Assembly: GCA_023432225.1 (NCBI GenBank)
Contig: JAEYUW010000045.1
Location: 248,001-312,000 of the forward strand
Length of the DNA stretch: 64,000 bases
From: Verrucomicrobiota bacterium
GTDB lineage: Bacteria; Verrucomicrobiota; Verrucomicrobiia; Opitutales; Opitutaceae
Direction of reading: 5' to 3'
The notes under the pieces were generated by a model. That model had not been told where the DNA came from. It saw nothing but the letters and a program-made list of their open reading frames with translations, and did no database searches. Shown here in pieces: positions 44,078 to 53,404 of the stretch; the first letter of the stretch is position 1; each line of letters begins with the position of its first letter. The translations under genes were made by a program, and so were the position numbers.

Positions 44078-45910
44078 TCAGGCGGCGATCACGCCGGCGA
44101 CGATCAGGATCGCGATCAGAATGCCCATGAGGCTTTCGCCGGCGATGAGGCCGGAAGCGACGGGAACGACGGCTCGGTCGGCAAATTTCGGCGCGAAGCG
44201 ACGGCAGCCTTCAGCCAGCGCGGCGCCCAGGAACATGGCGATGCAATTGCTGCCCGGAATCACCATTGCGATGCCGAGGCCGGACGGCGAGGGCAGGTAA
44301 GCGCGCAGACGTTTCGGGGCGAAGCGCTCGAGCAACGCCAGCGCCACACCGAGCGCGAGGCCGACCACGATCGCGGTGCGCGATGTCGGATGGAGCGCGC
44401 CGATACCGTCGGAAAACGCCTTCGACACGCCGGCCCACACGACGCACGAGGGCGCCGGCCAGGCTTCACCTCCGAGGAGCGTCGGGTCGGGAATGATCAA
44501 GTTGAACGCCGGCACGATGACGATCGCGCCCGCCACGACACCGAAGAGCTGCGCGTAGAATTGATGCCGCGGTTTCGCGCCGAGCAGCCAGCCGGTCTTC
44601 AGCGTCGTGAGCAGGTCGGCCGCGTGCAGGCCGATGCCGCCGGTGACGTTCGCCGACATGATGTTGCCGGACAGATTGCCGGGCGTCATCACGCCGTAGA
44701 GCATTTGCGTGACGGGGCCCAGCGCCTTGGTGGGCGTCACGTCCGTTTCGCCCGTGACGCGCGCGGCCACGAAGCCCATGACGACGGCGAGCGGGACGGC
44801 GATCACGGCGGCCCAGAGCGGAATCTGGAACAGCCACACCATCAGGAATACCACGAACGGCGACAGCACGGCGAAGCCGGCGGGGAACCACCATTCGGGG
44901 CACTCGAGCGAAGCGATGCCTTCATCGGATTTGCGGCCGCCGCCGAAAATTTTCGTCAGTCCGGTGAAGGAGCGGGCGATGCTCTTGTAGTCGATGGCGA
45001 ACGACGTGAGTCCCGAGGCGACGAGAATCGCGGCGCCCGGCCACAGCGTCCAAGCGACGATGGCTTTGTAGGAAATGGAGGTGACGATGCCGCGTTCGAC
45101 GAGCGAGGGCGCGAGCACCGCGTAGGTGAGCACGCCGCCGAGCAGGAGCGACCAGCCGGTCTTGAAACTCATGAGCGCACCGCCGCCGATCAACACGACC
45201 TCGGCTTTGAGCGACAGCGTCCACTCCGAGAGCTTGTGGCCGGCGAGCTGCAACGGCAGCGGAATCGTGTTCGGAATCCAATGCCAGGCGTCGCGCACCC
45301 AGGTGAGCACGGCAGCGAACGCGGCGGACCACGCCAGCCACTTGGCCTTGCTGGCGCCGGCGCCGGAGGCGGCTTCGTGAATGGAGGCGATCGTTTCCGC
45401 GGTGGCCGTGCCGGTCGGGAACGCGAGGCCTTCCTGGTTGATCAGCTGCCGCTTGATCGGAATGGCAGCGAACACGCCGAGCGCGGCGATGAGCGCGAAC
45501 CAGGCAATCATCGAAATCGTGTCGGGGCGCACGGTCGTGACCATGAGCAACGCGCCGAACGCCGCCATGTTGCCGCCGCCGGTCATGTAGCCGGCGCCAG
45601 ACGCCACGGTGGTGAGCGCGTTGTTTTCGAGCACGCCGAGCGGTTTCTTCACGAGGCGCGCGGCTTGGAGGAGCTGAAACGCGCTGAAGGCGAGGATGCA
45701 CGCCGTCAGCGTCACGCCCATGCTCCAGCCGGTTTTGAAAAACACGTAGAGGTTCGAGAGACTCATCGCCGCGCCGATGACCATGCCGATGACGGCAGCG
45801 CGGATCGTGAGATTAGTCGCGCTCGGCTGGTAGGTCTTGCTCAGCCACTCGGCTTCGCGGGGAGAATCTTGCGGGGCAGGGCGAGGGGCAGCAGCGGCGG
45901 TGTCCGACAT
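44078..45910 (-). CDS. OPT-family oligopeptide/metal-chelate transporter
   Basis: 610 residues with about 15 hydrophobic segments. Family motifs: IGMVIGAAMSLSNLYVFFKTGWSMGV near the start, NNALTTVASGAGYMTGGGNMAAFGAL, and PSGLGIAMVIPGSNCIAMFLGAALAEG. Members import small peptides, siderophore or metal complexes with protons. The ATG at 45910 gives a hydrophilic 35-residue cytoplasmic N-terminus. It stands alone: flanked by priA convergently and by truncated haemoglobin upstream on the same strand after a 221-base gap. Confidence 0.88.
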   Translation of the reverse strand: MSDTAAAAPRPAPQDSPREAEWLSKTYQPSATNLTIRAAVIGMVIGAAMSLSNLYVFFKTGWSMGVTLTACILAFSAFQLLQAARLVKKPLGVLENNALTTVASGAGYMTGGGNMAAFGALLMVTTVRPDTISMIAWFALIAALGVFAAIPIKRQLINQEGLAFPTGTATAETIASIHEAASGAGASKAKWLAWSAAFAAVLTWVRDAWHWIPNTIPLPLQLAGHKLSEWTLSLKAEVVLIGGGALMSFKTGWSLLLGGVLTYAVLAPSLVERGIVTSISYKAIVAWTLWPGAAILVASGLTSFAIDYKSIARSFTGLTKIFGGGRKSDEGIASLECPEWWFPAGFAVLSPFVVFLMVWLFQIPLWAAVIAVPLAVVMGFVAARVTGETDVTPTKALGPVTQMLYGVMTPGNLSGNIMSANVTGGIGLHAADLLTTLKTGWLLGAKPRHQFYAQLFGVVAGAIVIVPAFNLIIPDPTLLGGEAWPAPSCVVWAGVSKAFSDGIGALHPTSRTAIVVGLALGVALALLERFAPKRLRAYLPSPSGLGIAMVIPGSNCIAMFLGAALAEGCRRFAPKFADRAVVPVASGLIAGESLMGILIAILIVAGVIAA

Positions 45911-46068
45911 AGGGCGATTTTTGCGCTGACGATGCCGCCCGCGCGACCGCGTGCAAGCCCGGCTCAGCCTTGCGCTGCAAAATTAGCCCTCCGGCTGATG
46001 CCAGCAGGAGGCGCGATGGCGATGATGGTCTGCGTGGCGGCTTGTTCGCGTGATGGGCGTCGGGCGCC

Positions 46069-46092
46069 GTCGCCGCTGGGGACAGCGGCGAC
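46069..46092. repeat. Hairpin GTCGCCGCTG-GGGA-CAGCGGCGAC
   Basis: A perfect 10-bp stem with a GGGA (GNRA-type) loop, 39 bases downstream of the truncated haemoglobin stop on the minus strand. No T-run follows on either strand. It may be a transcription-end hairpin or a remnant of a palindromic element. Confidence 0.6.
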
Positions 46093-46131
46093 CACCTTTG
46101 CGCGGAGGTCGCGGTTTGGGTCCGCAGCGCG

Positions 46132-46545
46132 TCAGTTTGCGGACGGATTTGGCGCGGTGCGTTGCCACGCGATCATGTCGCGCAGGCGCTGTCCAATTTC
46201 CTCGGCGGCGCGGATCATCTCTTCGGCCTCGGTTGGCGGCAGATGGGCGCGGCAGTTGCGGCGCCACAGATCGAGCCACGCTTCGAAATGGCGCGACTCC
46301 AAACCGAGCGGGAAATGTTTCCGCGGCATGCCGCCGGCGTAGCGCACGGGGCCACCGGTGACGTTCGACCAGAAGTCCGCGATTTTCTCCAGGTGCGCGG
46401 GCCAGTCCTCGATTTGCGCGAGAAAGATCGGCGCGATCTCGCGATGCTGGCGCACGTCGGCGTAGAAGTGCCGCAGCAGCTGCATCAGCCGCGGACGTCC
46501 GCCGAGACGAACGAAAAGGGAATTCTCACGCACTGAAGCATCCAT
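46132..46545 (-). CDS. Group III truncated haemoglobin
   Basis: 137 residues. The layout FVRLGGRPRLMQLLRHFYADVRQHREIAPIF, WPAHLEKIADFWSNVTGGPVRYAGG, then RKHFPLGLESRHFEAWLDLWRRN matches group III 2/2 globins, in which the RKHFPL His is the proximal heme ligand and the WPAHL His lies in the E helix. Such proteins bind O2 or NO and are linked to nitrosative stress or microaerobic life. Monocistronic by spacing (gaps of 65 and 221 bases). Confidence 0.85.
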   Translation of the reverse strand: MDASVRENSLFVRLGGRPRLMQLLRHFYADVRQHREIAPIFLAQIEDWPAHLEKIADFWSNVTGGPVRYAGGMPRKHFPLGLESRHFEAWLDLWRRNCRAHLPPTEAEEMIRAAEEIGQRLRDMIAWQRTAPNPSAN

Positions 46546-46610
46546 AGCTCGAACGAAGTCACTTTCGCGACATTGTCATCGCCGAACTTGCCGCCGCGAT
46601 CGCGGCGGCG

Positions 46611-48239
46611 TCACGGCGTGGCGGGTGTGACAGGCTCGCCCATCGCTTCGGAAAAGAACGGCACGAGCACGTTGGACGGCACAGCCTCGCCGTTCACTTC
46701 GCGCGGTTTGAACCGCGCCTGGAGGACGATGGTGAGGACCTCGTCACCGAGGTCGGCGGGTTCCGCGTGCAGCACGCGGCCATGTTGCGGCTTGCCGGTG
46801 GCATCGAGCGCCAGCAGCACAAGGGCCATGCGTCGCTCGTTGGCCGGACCGACGCCGCGTTTCGGGACGGGCAGCGCGGTCACCGGACGGGCGATTCGCA
46901 GGTCGGGTAAATAGGCGACGAATTCCGGTCCGAGCATCTCCGCCTTGTCCCGCGCCATCGCGAGCAGGCCATCGGTGCCGTCCGCCGTCTCTTCCGCGAG
47001 CGTGAAAGGGATATCCACCTGAGCCCGGCTGTTCACCAGGCGCCCGTCCTTGCGTGCGGGATGAAAGCGCCACTGCTCAACCGCGGCGCGCGCTCGTTCG
47101 CCAAACAGCGGGTGCGTCGCGCTGACGGCGGTGATGTCACGCGGACGCCCAGTCGTATCCACGGTGAACTGCAACTTGACGTTGCCGGTGATGCCGGCGA
47201 GCCGGAAGCCCATTGGATAGACTGGCATGACCGTCTTGTAGGGCACCGGACCGCGCGTCGGACCATCGCCGAATCGCTGTTGCACCCGGCGCACGTAACG
47301 ATCTTCCCAGGCCTCCACCAGCACGTAGGTGATCGCGTCCCGCAGCGATTGCCCGGCGCCGCGTCCATCGAGAACCTCCAGCGCGCGGGAATTCCCTCGT
47401 TGAGCGGCGGTGATGATCCACTCGGTGGCGCGAGCCTCATCGCGTCGCTTCAAATCGGGCCGCAGCATCTCGGCCATCGCGAGAATGAAGGGCGCCTCGG
47501 CGTCTCCGGCCTCGTCGGCAAGTTCGAGCCATTGACGGAACATGGCCCAGTCGCGTGCCTCCGGAGCGCCTTCGATGAACGTGCGGGCCATCGCACGCAT
47601 GCCGGTGAGGTATTCGCGTTCGGCGGAGAGCTGATACCAGTGGCGCGCGATTTCCAAATTGCGGGCCGTGACGAAACGCTGCGCCTGATCGACGACCTGC
47701 CCGAGATTGTGCTGGGCGCCGGCGTCCGATTTGCCGGCCTTCTCCAACCAAGCGACGCTCGCAGCGAGATCCTTGGCCACATACAAGCCGATCCCGTGAA
47801 GCAGCCCGAGGATGTGTTGCGCGGCAGTTTCGCCTGCCTCCGCCGCCTGACGAATCTCGCGCACGAACGCTTCCCGGTCCTCGGGCCCACCCCAACCTTC
47901 GAGGTGGCAGATGGCCAGCGGCACCCGCGCGGCCGCGAGTCCGAGATCGGCCGCCGTCTGATAATGGGCGCGCGCGGTCGCGTAATCCTGCGGCACGCCG
48001 TCGCCGACTTCGTAGAGTTGCCCGAGTCGAAGATGAGCGAACGGATCTCCGCCGTTGGCGGCCGTCTGATAGAGCTGCGCCGCGCCCGTCGCATCACGCG
48101 CGGCGGACGCCGAGTCGAGGGCGTAGGCCTTTTCCAGCAGGCCGAGGTCGTTGGCGAGGGATTGTCCGATCGCAACCGCAAGAACCAGCGACGCCGCGCC
48201 GAATCCGCGCAGCACTCTCCGAACGAGGGAAGGGGGCAT
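46611..48239 (-). CDS. Sel1-repeat protein with TonB C-terminal domain
   Basis: 542 residues with signal peptide (GAASLVLAVAIGQSLA). Sel1-like repeats fill about 35-290, e.g. AHLRLGQLYEVGDGVPQDYATARAHYQTAADLG. A TonB C-terminal-like domain at about 330-400 shows PVYPMGFRLAGITGNVKLQFTVDTTGRPRDITAVSATHPLFGERARAAVEQWRFHPA, and a second half-like region follows (RMALVLLALDATGKPQHGRVL). Fusion of a scaffolding repeat array with a TonB-type energy or anchoring domain suggests envelope function. Divergent from the M20 gene. Confidence 0.82.
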   Translation of the reverse strand: MPPSLVRRVLRGFGAASLVLAVAIGQSLANDLGLLEKAYALDSASAARDATGAAQLYQTAANGGDPFAHLRLGQLYEVGDGVPQDYATARAHYQTAADLGLAAARVPLAICHLEGWGGPEDREAFVREIRQAAEAGETAAQHILGLLHGIGLYVAKDLAASVAWLEKAGKSDAGAQHNLGQVVDQAQRFVTARNLEIARHWYQLSAEREYLTGMRAMARTFIEGAPEARDWAMFRQWLELADEAGDAEAPFILAMAEMLRPDLKRRDEARATEWIITAAQRGNSRALEVLDGRGAGQSLRDAITYVLVEAWEDRYVRRVQQRFGDGPTRGPVPYKTVMPVYPMGFRLAGITGNVKLQFTVDTTGRPRDITAVSATHPLFGERARAAVEQWRFHPARKDGRLVNSRAQVDIPFTLAEETADGTDGLLAMARDKAEMLGPEFVAYLPDLRIARPVTALPVPKRGVGPANERRMALVLLALDATGKPQHGRVLHAEPADLGDEVLTIVLQARFKPREVNGEAVPSNVLVPFFSEAMGEPVTPATP

Positions 48240-48353
48240 TTAGTATCGGTAATCGATTGCGGCCGGCCGTGACAAGCTTGCCGGACGACGGCGGGCTTTG
48301 CCGTTGCCGTAAGCGGAGCGGCCGACATTTTCGCCGCACACACACTACACACT

Positions 48354-49847
48354 ATGATGCGACGTATCTGGTTGTCGGCCGCCATTGTTTTGGCGGGTTG
48401 GGTTACTTCGGTGCAGGCGGACGAGGCGGCTGATCTGGCTGCATTGAAGACGGAAATCGCAAAGCACCACGATCGCGCGCTGGCGCGCCTGCGCGAGTGG
48501 ATCGCTCACCCGGCGATCGCGGCGGAGAATCGCGGTTTCCCGGACGGCCCCGAGCGCATGGCGGCGATGCTGCGGGAGGTCGGCTTTCAGCACACCGAGA
48601 TCATTCCGACGGACGGCAAACCCGGCGTGTTTGCCACGCTCGACGCCGGTGCGCCGAAGACCGTCGGCATCTATTTCATGTATGATGTGAAGCAGTTCGA
48701 CCCGAAGGAATGGACCTCGCCGCCGCTGGAGGCTGCTCTGGTCGACAAACCCGGCTACGGCAAAGTCATCATCGGCCGCGGCGCCGTGAACCAGAAAGGG
48801 CCGCAATCGGCATTCCTCGCGGCGATCGAGGCCTTTCGCAACGCGGGCAAAAAACTCCCGGTGAATCTCGTCCTGGTGGCCGAGGGCGAGGAGGAAATCG
48901 GTTCTCCCCACATCGCGCAAATCGTGCGGAAGCCTCACGTGCAGGCGGCGCTCGCGAAGTGCACCGGCGTGTGGATGCCGCACGCGACGCAAGGACTCGA
49001 CGGCGCAGTCACGGTGAACCTCGGCGCCAAAGGCGTGATCGAAGTCGAACTCACCTCCAGCGGCGCCGCGTGGGGCCGCGGTCCGGTGCGCGACGTGCAT
49101 TCGTCCTTCAAATCGATGGTCGACAGCCCGGTCTGGCGGCTCGTCACGGCGCTCAACACGCTCGTCTCACCCGATGGCAACACGGTGGCGATCGATGGCT
49201 GGTTCGAGAATGTGCGGCCGCTGACCGAGCAGGAGAAGGCCATCATTCTCGAGGCCTCGAAGAAACTTTCCGAACGCCAATTCCGCGTTGGCGCCGCGAC
49301 GGCCAAATGGATCGACGATCTGCCGTTCCTCGCCGCGCTCGAACGCTACGTCGCGCAGCCGACGGCGAACATCGAGGGCATCTACGGCGGCTACACAGGG
49401 CCGGGCGGCAAGACCGTCCTGCCGCACAAGGCGTCCGCGAAACTCGATTTCCGCCTCGTGCCGAATCAGAGTGCCGAGGAGGCGGTGGCGAAACTCAAGG
49501 CGCACCTCGTCAAGCGCGGTTACGGCGATATCGAAGTGAATTTCACCGGTGGTTACAGCCCGACGGCGACGCCGGCTGAGGCTCCACTGATTCAGGCGCA
49601 ACTCGCGGTCCTGAAGCGCAACGGCGTCGAGGCCGTGCTTTGGCCACGACTCGCGGGTTCGTATCCGGGCTACATCTTTACCGATGCTCCGCTCAACCTC
49701 GCGGCCGGACACTTCGGGCTCGGGCATGGCGGTGGCGCGCACGCACCGGACGAGTTCTTCGTCATCGAGTCGTCGAATCCGCAGGTGCGCGGCTTCGACG
49801 GCATGACGCTGTCGCTCGCCGAGTATCTCTACGAACTGGCGAAGTGA
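48354..49847 (+). CDS. M20-family metallopeptidase-like protein, atypical metal site
   Basis: 497 residues with signal peptide (IWLSAAIVLAGWVTSVQA). M20 layout is clear: GIYFMYDVKQFDPKEWTSPPLEA, GRGAVNQKGPQSAFLAAIEAF, VAEGEEEIGSPHIAQIV, dimerisation domain about 225-385, then DFRLVPNQSAEEAV and late GHGGGAHAPDEFF. The first zinc His (HxD) is M109 and the bridging Asp of GRGxxDxKG is N146, so the classical di-zinc site is changed. The EGEEE Glu pair is retained. Possibly a one-metal or different-mechanism amidohydrolase; secretion suggests peptide or acyl-amino-acid cleavage. Confidence 0.82.
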   Translation: MMRRIWLSAAIVLAGWVTSVQADEAADLAALKTEIAKHHDRALARLREWIAHPAIAAENRGFPDGPERMAAMLREVGFQHTEIIPTDGKPGVFATLDAGAPKTVGIYFMYDVKQFDPKEWTSPPLEAALVDKPGYGKVIIGRGAVNQKGPQSAFLAAIEAFRNAGKKLPVNLVLVAEGEEEIGSPHIAQIVRKPHVQAALAKCTGVWMPHATQGLDGAVTVNLGAKGVIEVELTSSGAAWGRGPVRDVHSSFKSMVDSPVWRLVTALNTLVSPDGNTVAIDGWFENVRPLTEQEKAIILEASKKLSERQFRVGAATAKWIDDLPFLAALERYVAQPTANIEGIYGGYTGPGGKTVLPHKASAKLDFRLVPNQSAEEAVAKLKAHLVKRGYGDIEVNFTGGYSPTATPAEAPLIQAQLAVLKRNGVEAVLWPRLAGSYPGYIFTDAPLNLAAGHFGLGHGGGAHAPDEFFVIESSNPQVRGFDGMTLSLAEYLYELAK

Positions 49848-49867
49848 AAGGACCCGGCGCGCTGTCG

Positions 49868-50788
49868 TCAGACGGCGCGTTGCCGCGTGATCTCGGCGGC
49901 AATTTGAGCGGCGAGGCGCGCGTTGTTCAGCACGAGGGCGATGTTCGCCTCGAGCGAGCGGCCATTCGTCAGCTCGAACAGGCGTTGCAAGAGGAATGGC
50001 GTGACCGCTTTCGCGGCGATGTGCCGCTGTCCCGCTTCCGCGAGCGCCTGCTCGATGAAAGGCGCGATAACCTCGCGCGGAATCTCGGCGGACACCGGAA
50101 TGGGATTCGCGACCAGTTGCCCGCCCGGCAGACCGAGACGGCCGCGCTGCAGATGCGCAGCGGCGATTTCGGCCGGAGCATCAATGCGCAACGGGGCGTG
50201 CAGGCCCGAACTCCGCGACCAGAAGGCAGGAAACTCGTCCTGGCCAAACGCGATCACCGGCACGCCGTAGGTCTCAAGCACCTCGAGTGTCTTCGGCAAA
50301 TCGAGAATGGCCTTCGCGCCGGCGGACACGACGGTCACTGCGGTGTCGGCGAGTTCGCGCAAGTCCGCCGAAATATCGAAGCTGAGTTCGGCGCCGCGAT
50401 GGACGCCACCGATCCCGCCGGTCGCAAACACCTCAATGCCTGCACGGCGGGCGCAGATCATCGTTGCCGCCACGGTGGTGGAGCCCGTGCGCTTCGACGC
50501 TACCGCGACGGCGAGATCGGCGCGCGAGAGTTTCATCACATCTTTTGCCTGCGCGAGCTGGGTGAGTTGAGCATCGGACAACCCCACACAAATCTCACCA
50601 TCCAGCACCGCGATCGTCGCCGGTGTGGCGCCGGCCTCGCGGACGACCGCCTCGACTTTGCGCGCGGTGGCGACGTTCTGCGGATAAGGCATCCCGTGGG
50701 TGATGATCGTCGACTCCAGAGCCACAATGGGACGGTTCGCGCGGCGTGCGTCTTGGATCTCGGAAGAAAATTTAACAAGGGGAGACAT
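49868..50788 (-). CDS. psuG: Pseudouridine-5'-phosphate glycosidase
   Basis: 306 residues from ATG 50788. IVALESTIITHGMPYPQNV, GEICVGLSDAQLTQLA, DLAVAVASKRTGSTTVAATM and VFATGGIGGVHRGAELSFDISADL are characteristic of PsuG. It splits pseudouridine 5'-phosphate into uracil and ribose 5-phosphate. The upstream neighbour on the same strand is a PfkB kinase (88-base gap), matching the psuK-psuG pair of RNA-nucleoside recycling. Upstream in-frame extension to 50929 is rejected because the family starts near MSPLVKFSSEIQ. Confidence 0.92.
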   Translation of the reverse strand: MSPLVKFSSEIQDARRANRPIVALESTIITHGMPYPQNVATARKVEAVVREAGATPATIAVLDGEICVGLSDAQLTQLAQAKDVMKLSRADLAVAVASKRTGSTTVAATMICARRAGIEVFATGGIGGVHRGAELSFDISADLRELADTAVTVVSAGAKAILDLPKTLEVLETYGVPVIAFGQDEFPAFWSRSSGLHAPLRIDAPAEIAAAHLQRGRLGLPGGQLVANPIPVSAEIPREVIAPFIEQALAEAGQRHIAAKAVTPFLLQRLFELTNGRSLEANIALVLNNARLAAQIAAEITRQRAV

Positions 50789-50876
50789 GGCGGCAATCCG
50801 GCAGTGAGGAACAAGCCAGGGCCGTTGCCAAGTCAATCGTCGGAACACCATCGGCCGGCGGATGCCGGTCCCGCGG

Positions 50877-51776
50877 TCACGTGCCGATCTCGCCGGCGAC
50901 GTGTGCGCTGGCCGCGCGCAACGCGGCATCGAGTGCAGCTTGGCGTGTGGCGCCGCCGCGCTCCGCCACGATGTGCGCGGCCATGAGAGCGTCGCCGGCG
51001 CCGGTTACGCGATGGACCTTCACCTTTTCCGGTGTGCCGCAAACGAAGTCGTGACCGGCGCGGCCATCGCAGCATTCGCGCTCACCGGCCGTAACGAGGA
51101 CGCGGTGAGCGCCACGCGCAAGCAAGCTACCGGCGGCGGTGCGGGCGTCGTCAAAGCGCGTGGCGCAGAGGAGACCGGCTTCCTCGAGATTCACATACAG
51201 CGTCACGCGCGGGTGGGCGAGGAGCGGTAGCAATCGTTCCGCTTTGCCGGGACTCGCCGGTGCCACGCGCAGATCGGCGGCGGCGAACAGCGGAGACTGC
51301 GCGATTTCAGTCAGAAGTGCGGTGGTTAGGTTGCCGTCGAGCGCGATGAGTCCGTTCCACGGGTGCGTCTTGTGGCCGAGGCGCCCATCCGCGAGAGGCG
51401 CGAGAATTTTGTCACCGGCGGCCTCGAGCGAATGTGCGTCTGCGATGGCCGCGACGAGTCCGTGAATGTCTTCCACGGCTAGGTAGCGATCCGTCGGCCG
51501 CGCGCTCGATCGGTAGACAAAGGAGGTCTCGATCCCCAAGCGCTGGCAGCAGGTGACCAACTCGGTGCCTTCCTCGTCGTGCCCGATCGCCGTCAGCACG
51601 GCCGGCCGCAAACCGAGTTTGCGCAGCGTCATGGCGATATTCATAGCCACACCGCCCGGCACGCGCGTGATGCGTCCGGGCACGTCAGCGCCGTGCGCCA
51701 TCCCATGCGGAGAACGACCGATGATGTCCCACAGCACCGCACCGATGCAGAGAATACCCGGGGGCGCTGGCTTCAT
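50877..51776 (-). CDS. psuK: Pseudouridine kinase (PfkB family)
   Basis: 299 residues. PfkB signatures: GGVAMNIAMTLRKLGLRPAVLTAIGHDEEG near the N-terminus and VTGAGDALMAAHIVAERGG (with the catalytic Asp) near the C-terminus. In context with psuG it most likely phosphorylates pseudouridine, giving the substrate of the next enzyme. A different PfkB nucleoside or sugar specificity is possible but context argues for psuK. No pseudouridine transporter is in view. Confidence 0.85.
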   Translation of the reverse strand: MKPAPPGILCIGAVLWDIIGRSPHGMAHGADVPGRITRVPGGVAMNIAMTLRKLGLRPAVLTAIGHDEEGTELVTCCQRLGIETSFVYRSSARPTDRYLAVEDIHGLVAAIADAHSLEAAGDKILAPLADGRLGHKTHPWNGLIALDGNLTTALLTEIAQSPLFAAADLRVAPASPGKAERLLPLLAHPRVTLYVNLEEAGLLCATRFDDARTAAGSLLARGAHRVLVTAGERECCDGRAGHDFVCGTPEKVKVHRVTGAGDALMAAHIVAERGGATRQAALDAALRAASAHVAGEIGT

Positions 51777-51880
51777 GAGGCGGAAAAGGATGAAACAAAA
51801 ACCAAGAACGATATGATGCCGTGGCGGACAGAAGCGGGCTATCGGTCAAACTCCCGCTTCTGCTGGCGGAGCGCACCGCG

Positions 51881-52189
51881 TCACGTCGGCGGCAAGCGGC
51901 GTTTCGCGAGGTGGTCGGGCATCTCGAGCGTTTCGAGGTTCCAGCCTTCGAGCTTGAGCACTTCCTCGAGACACCGCTCGAGTTCCGCATGCGCGGCGGC
52001 GGCGGCAGCGGCGATGCGCTCGTGGACCACGCGATCGACTGCGCTCTCGTTGAGGCACGCTTGTTGGTATTTGTGCAGCTCGCGCATCTGGCCGATCGCT
52101 TTGCAGACCTGCGCGGGGCAGGCGCATTGGTAGATCATCGCCTGCTCGACGATCTTGTGAAGGGCTTCCCGCGGATATCGCTGCTGCAT
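51881..52189 (-). CDS. Small Cys-containing conserved hypothetical protein
   Basis: 102 residues from ATG 52189. EALHKIVEQAMIYQCACPAQVCKAIGQMRELHKYQQACLNE holds five Cys-like positions (YQCACPAQVC and QQAC), then an Ala-rich helix and an alpha-helical C-terminus. Similar short proteins with YQCxCPAQV are, from memory, present in many proteobacteria without known function. A metal or Fe-S site is plausible but not shown. Leader region 52190-52423 holds nothing recognisable. Confidence 0.6.
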   Translation of the reverse strand: MQQRYPREALHKIVEQAMIYQCACPAQVCKAIGQMRELHKYQQACLNESAVDRVVHERIAAAAAAAHAELERCLEEVLKLEGWNLETLEMPDHLAKRRLPPT

Positions 52190-52423
52190 GGCCGCACTAT
52201 TGTTTGGCCCGCGCAAAAGGCTAGTGGGAAGTCTTCGGCCAGTGGCGGCTCCACGTGCCGAAACAAAATTCAGCGGCTACGCATTCTCGAGTCGCCGGAC
52301 TGAACTTGCAGGCCGAAGAACCGAACCAGCCGGTTCGGATGGAACACAGCCTCCATTGCCAAAGCGCACGCGGCGCGCCGATTGCGTCAGGGCACCAGAC
52401 CGTGCGCTTTTGACGGTTCGCGG

Positions 52424-53278
52424 TCAGCGCTTCAGCGCGGCGGCGATGGCGTCGCGGACTGGGGTCGTCGGGCGGCCGATCAGTCGACTGAGTTCGCCGC
52501 GATCGTCGAAGAGTGCGCCCTGTGAGGCGCCGGCATCCCAACTGGCGAGGCCGTGCGCGAGCGGCGGCGGCAGGCCGGCGCCGAGGAGGAGTTTGGCATA
52601 TTCCGCCTCGGGCAGATTGACGTAGGGAGTCGGCTGGCCGGTCTGGCGCGAGAGCTCGGCGGCAAACTCTGCCAGGGTGTAGGCCGTGTCGCCGGCGAGT
52701 TCGTAGGTGCGGTTCGGCGCGGCGCGCCCGGCGAGCGCGGCCACTGCGGCTGCGGCATAGTCGGCACGCGCGGCGGAGGCGATGCGGCCGTCGCCAGCAC
52801 TGCCGACGAATGCGTGGTGCGCGAGGGCGGCGGGGACGGACGCGGTGTAGTTCTCGTGATACCAGCCGTTGCGGAGAATGACGTAGGGCAGCCCGGAGGC
52901 ACGGATGAGCTGTTCGGTAGCCGCGTGCTCGGGCCCGAGATTGAGCGGCGTCGTGTCCGCGCGCAGCAGGCTCGTGTAGACCAGGAGTTTGGCGCCGGCG
53001 CGCTGGGCGGCATTCACCACGTTGGTATGCTGCTCGAGGCGGCGGCCGAAATCCGTGCCCGAGATCAGCAGCACTTTCTCCACGCCCGCGAGAGCGCGCT
53101 CAAGCGCGGCAGGATCGTCGTAGCTGGCGCGGCGGACGATCACTCCGCGCCGGGCGAAGGTCTCGGCTTTGGCCGGATCACGGACGACCGCGACGATCTG
53201 GGCGGCGGGGATGGACGAGAGGAGTTGCTCGATGACGAGTTGGCCGAGTTGGCCGGTGGCGGCGGTGATGGCGATCAT
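52424..53278 (-). CDS. qorB: NAD(P)H:quinone oxidoreductase 2 (QorB/YtfG-like)
   Basis: 284 residues. N-terminal Rossmann motif MIAITAATGQLGQLVIEQLLSSIPAAQIVAVVRDPAKAE; VYTSLLRADTTPLNLGPEHAATEQLI, RNGWYHENYTASVPAAL, GSAGDGRIASAARADYAAAA and the ending LIGRPTT follow. This closely tracks E. coli YtfG (QOR2) as remembered. It reduces quinones or similar with NADPH. Divergent from the HxlR regulator, as in E. coli ytfG/ytfH. Confidence 0.9.
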   Translation of the reverse strand: MIAITAATGQLGQLVIEQLLSSIPAAQIVAVVRDPAKAETFARRGVIVRRASYDDPAALERALAGVEKVLLISGTDFGRRLEQHTNVVNAAQRAGAKLLVYTSLLRADTTPLNLGPEHAATEQLIRASGLPYVILRNGWYHENYTASVPAALAHHAFVGSAGDGRIASAARADYAAAAVAALAGRAAPNRTYELAGDTAYTLAEFAAELSRQTGQPTPYVNLPEAEYAKLLLGAGLPPPLAHGLASWDAGASQGALFDDRGELSRLIGRPTTPVRDAIAAALKR

Positions 53279-53345
53279 AAGGAGGGAGACGATGGGTGAG
53301 GCGGCTGAGTCTCCGGACTTGCATCACGGTTCAGAATCAGCCTTT

Positions 53346-53362
53346 GGTTACTAAAGAATACC
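53346..53362. promoter_or_regulatory. Candidate QorR operator 1
   Basis: GGTTACTAAAGAATACC in the qorB-qorR gap has partial dyad symmetry (GGTTA/TACC) and the same core as a second site downstream. HxlR-type regulators bind such sites in divergent gaps. Site identity is inferred. Confidence 0.5.
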
Positions 53363-53404
53363 GAAGCGGGGCTTTTCCCGCAAGAAGGGTCTTTTTTCTC
53401 ACCA

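Noticed and set aside
44390..46342. Plus-strand frame opposite the OPT transporter
   Set aside because: Hydrophilic Arg/Glu-rich shadow of a membrane protein gene.
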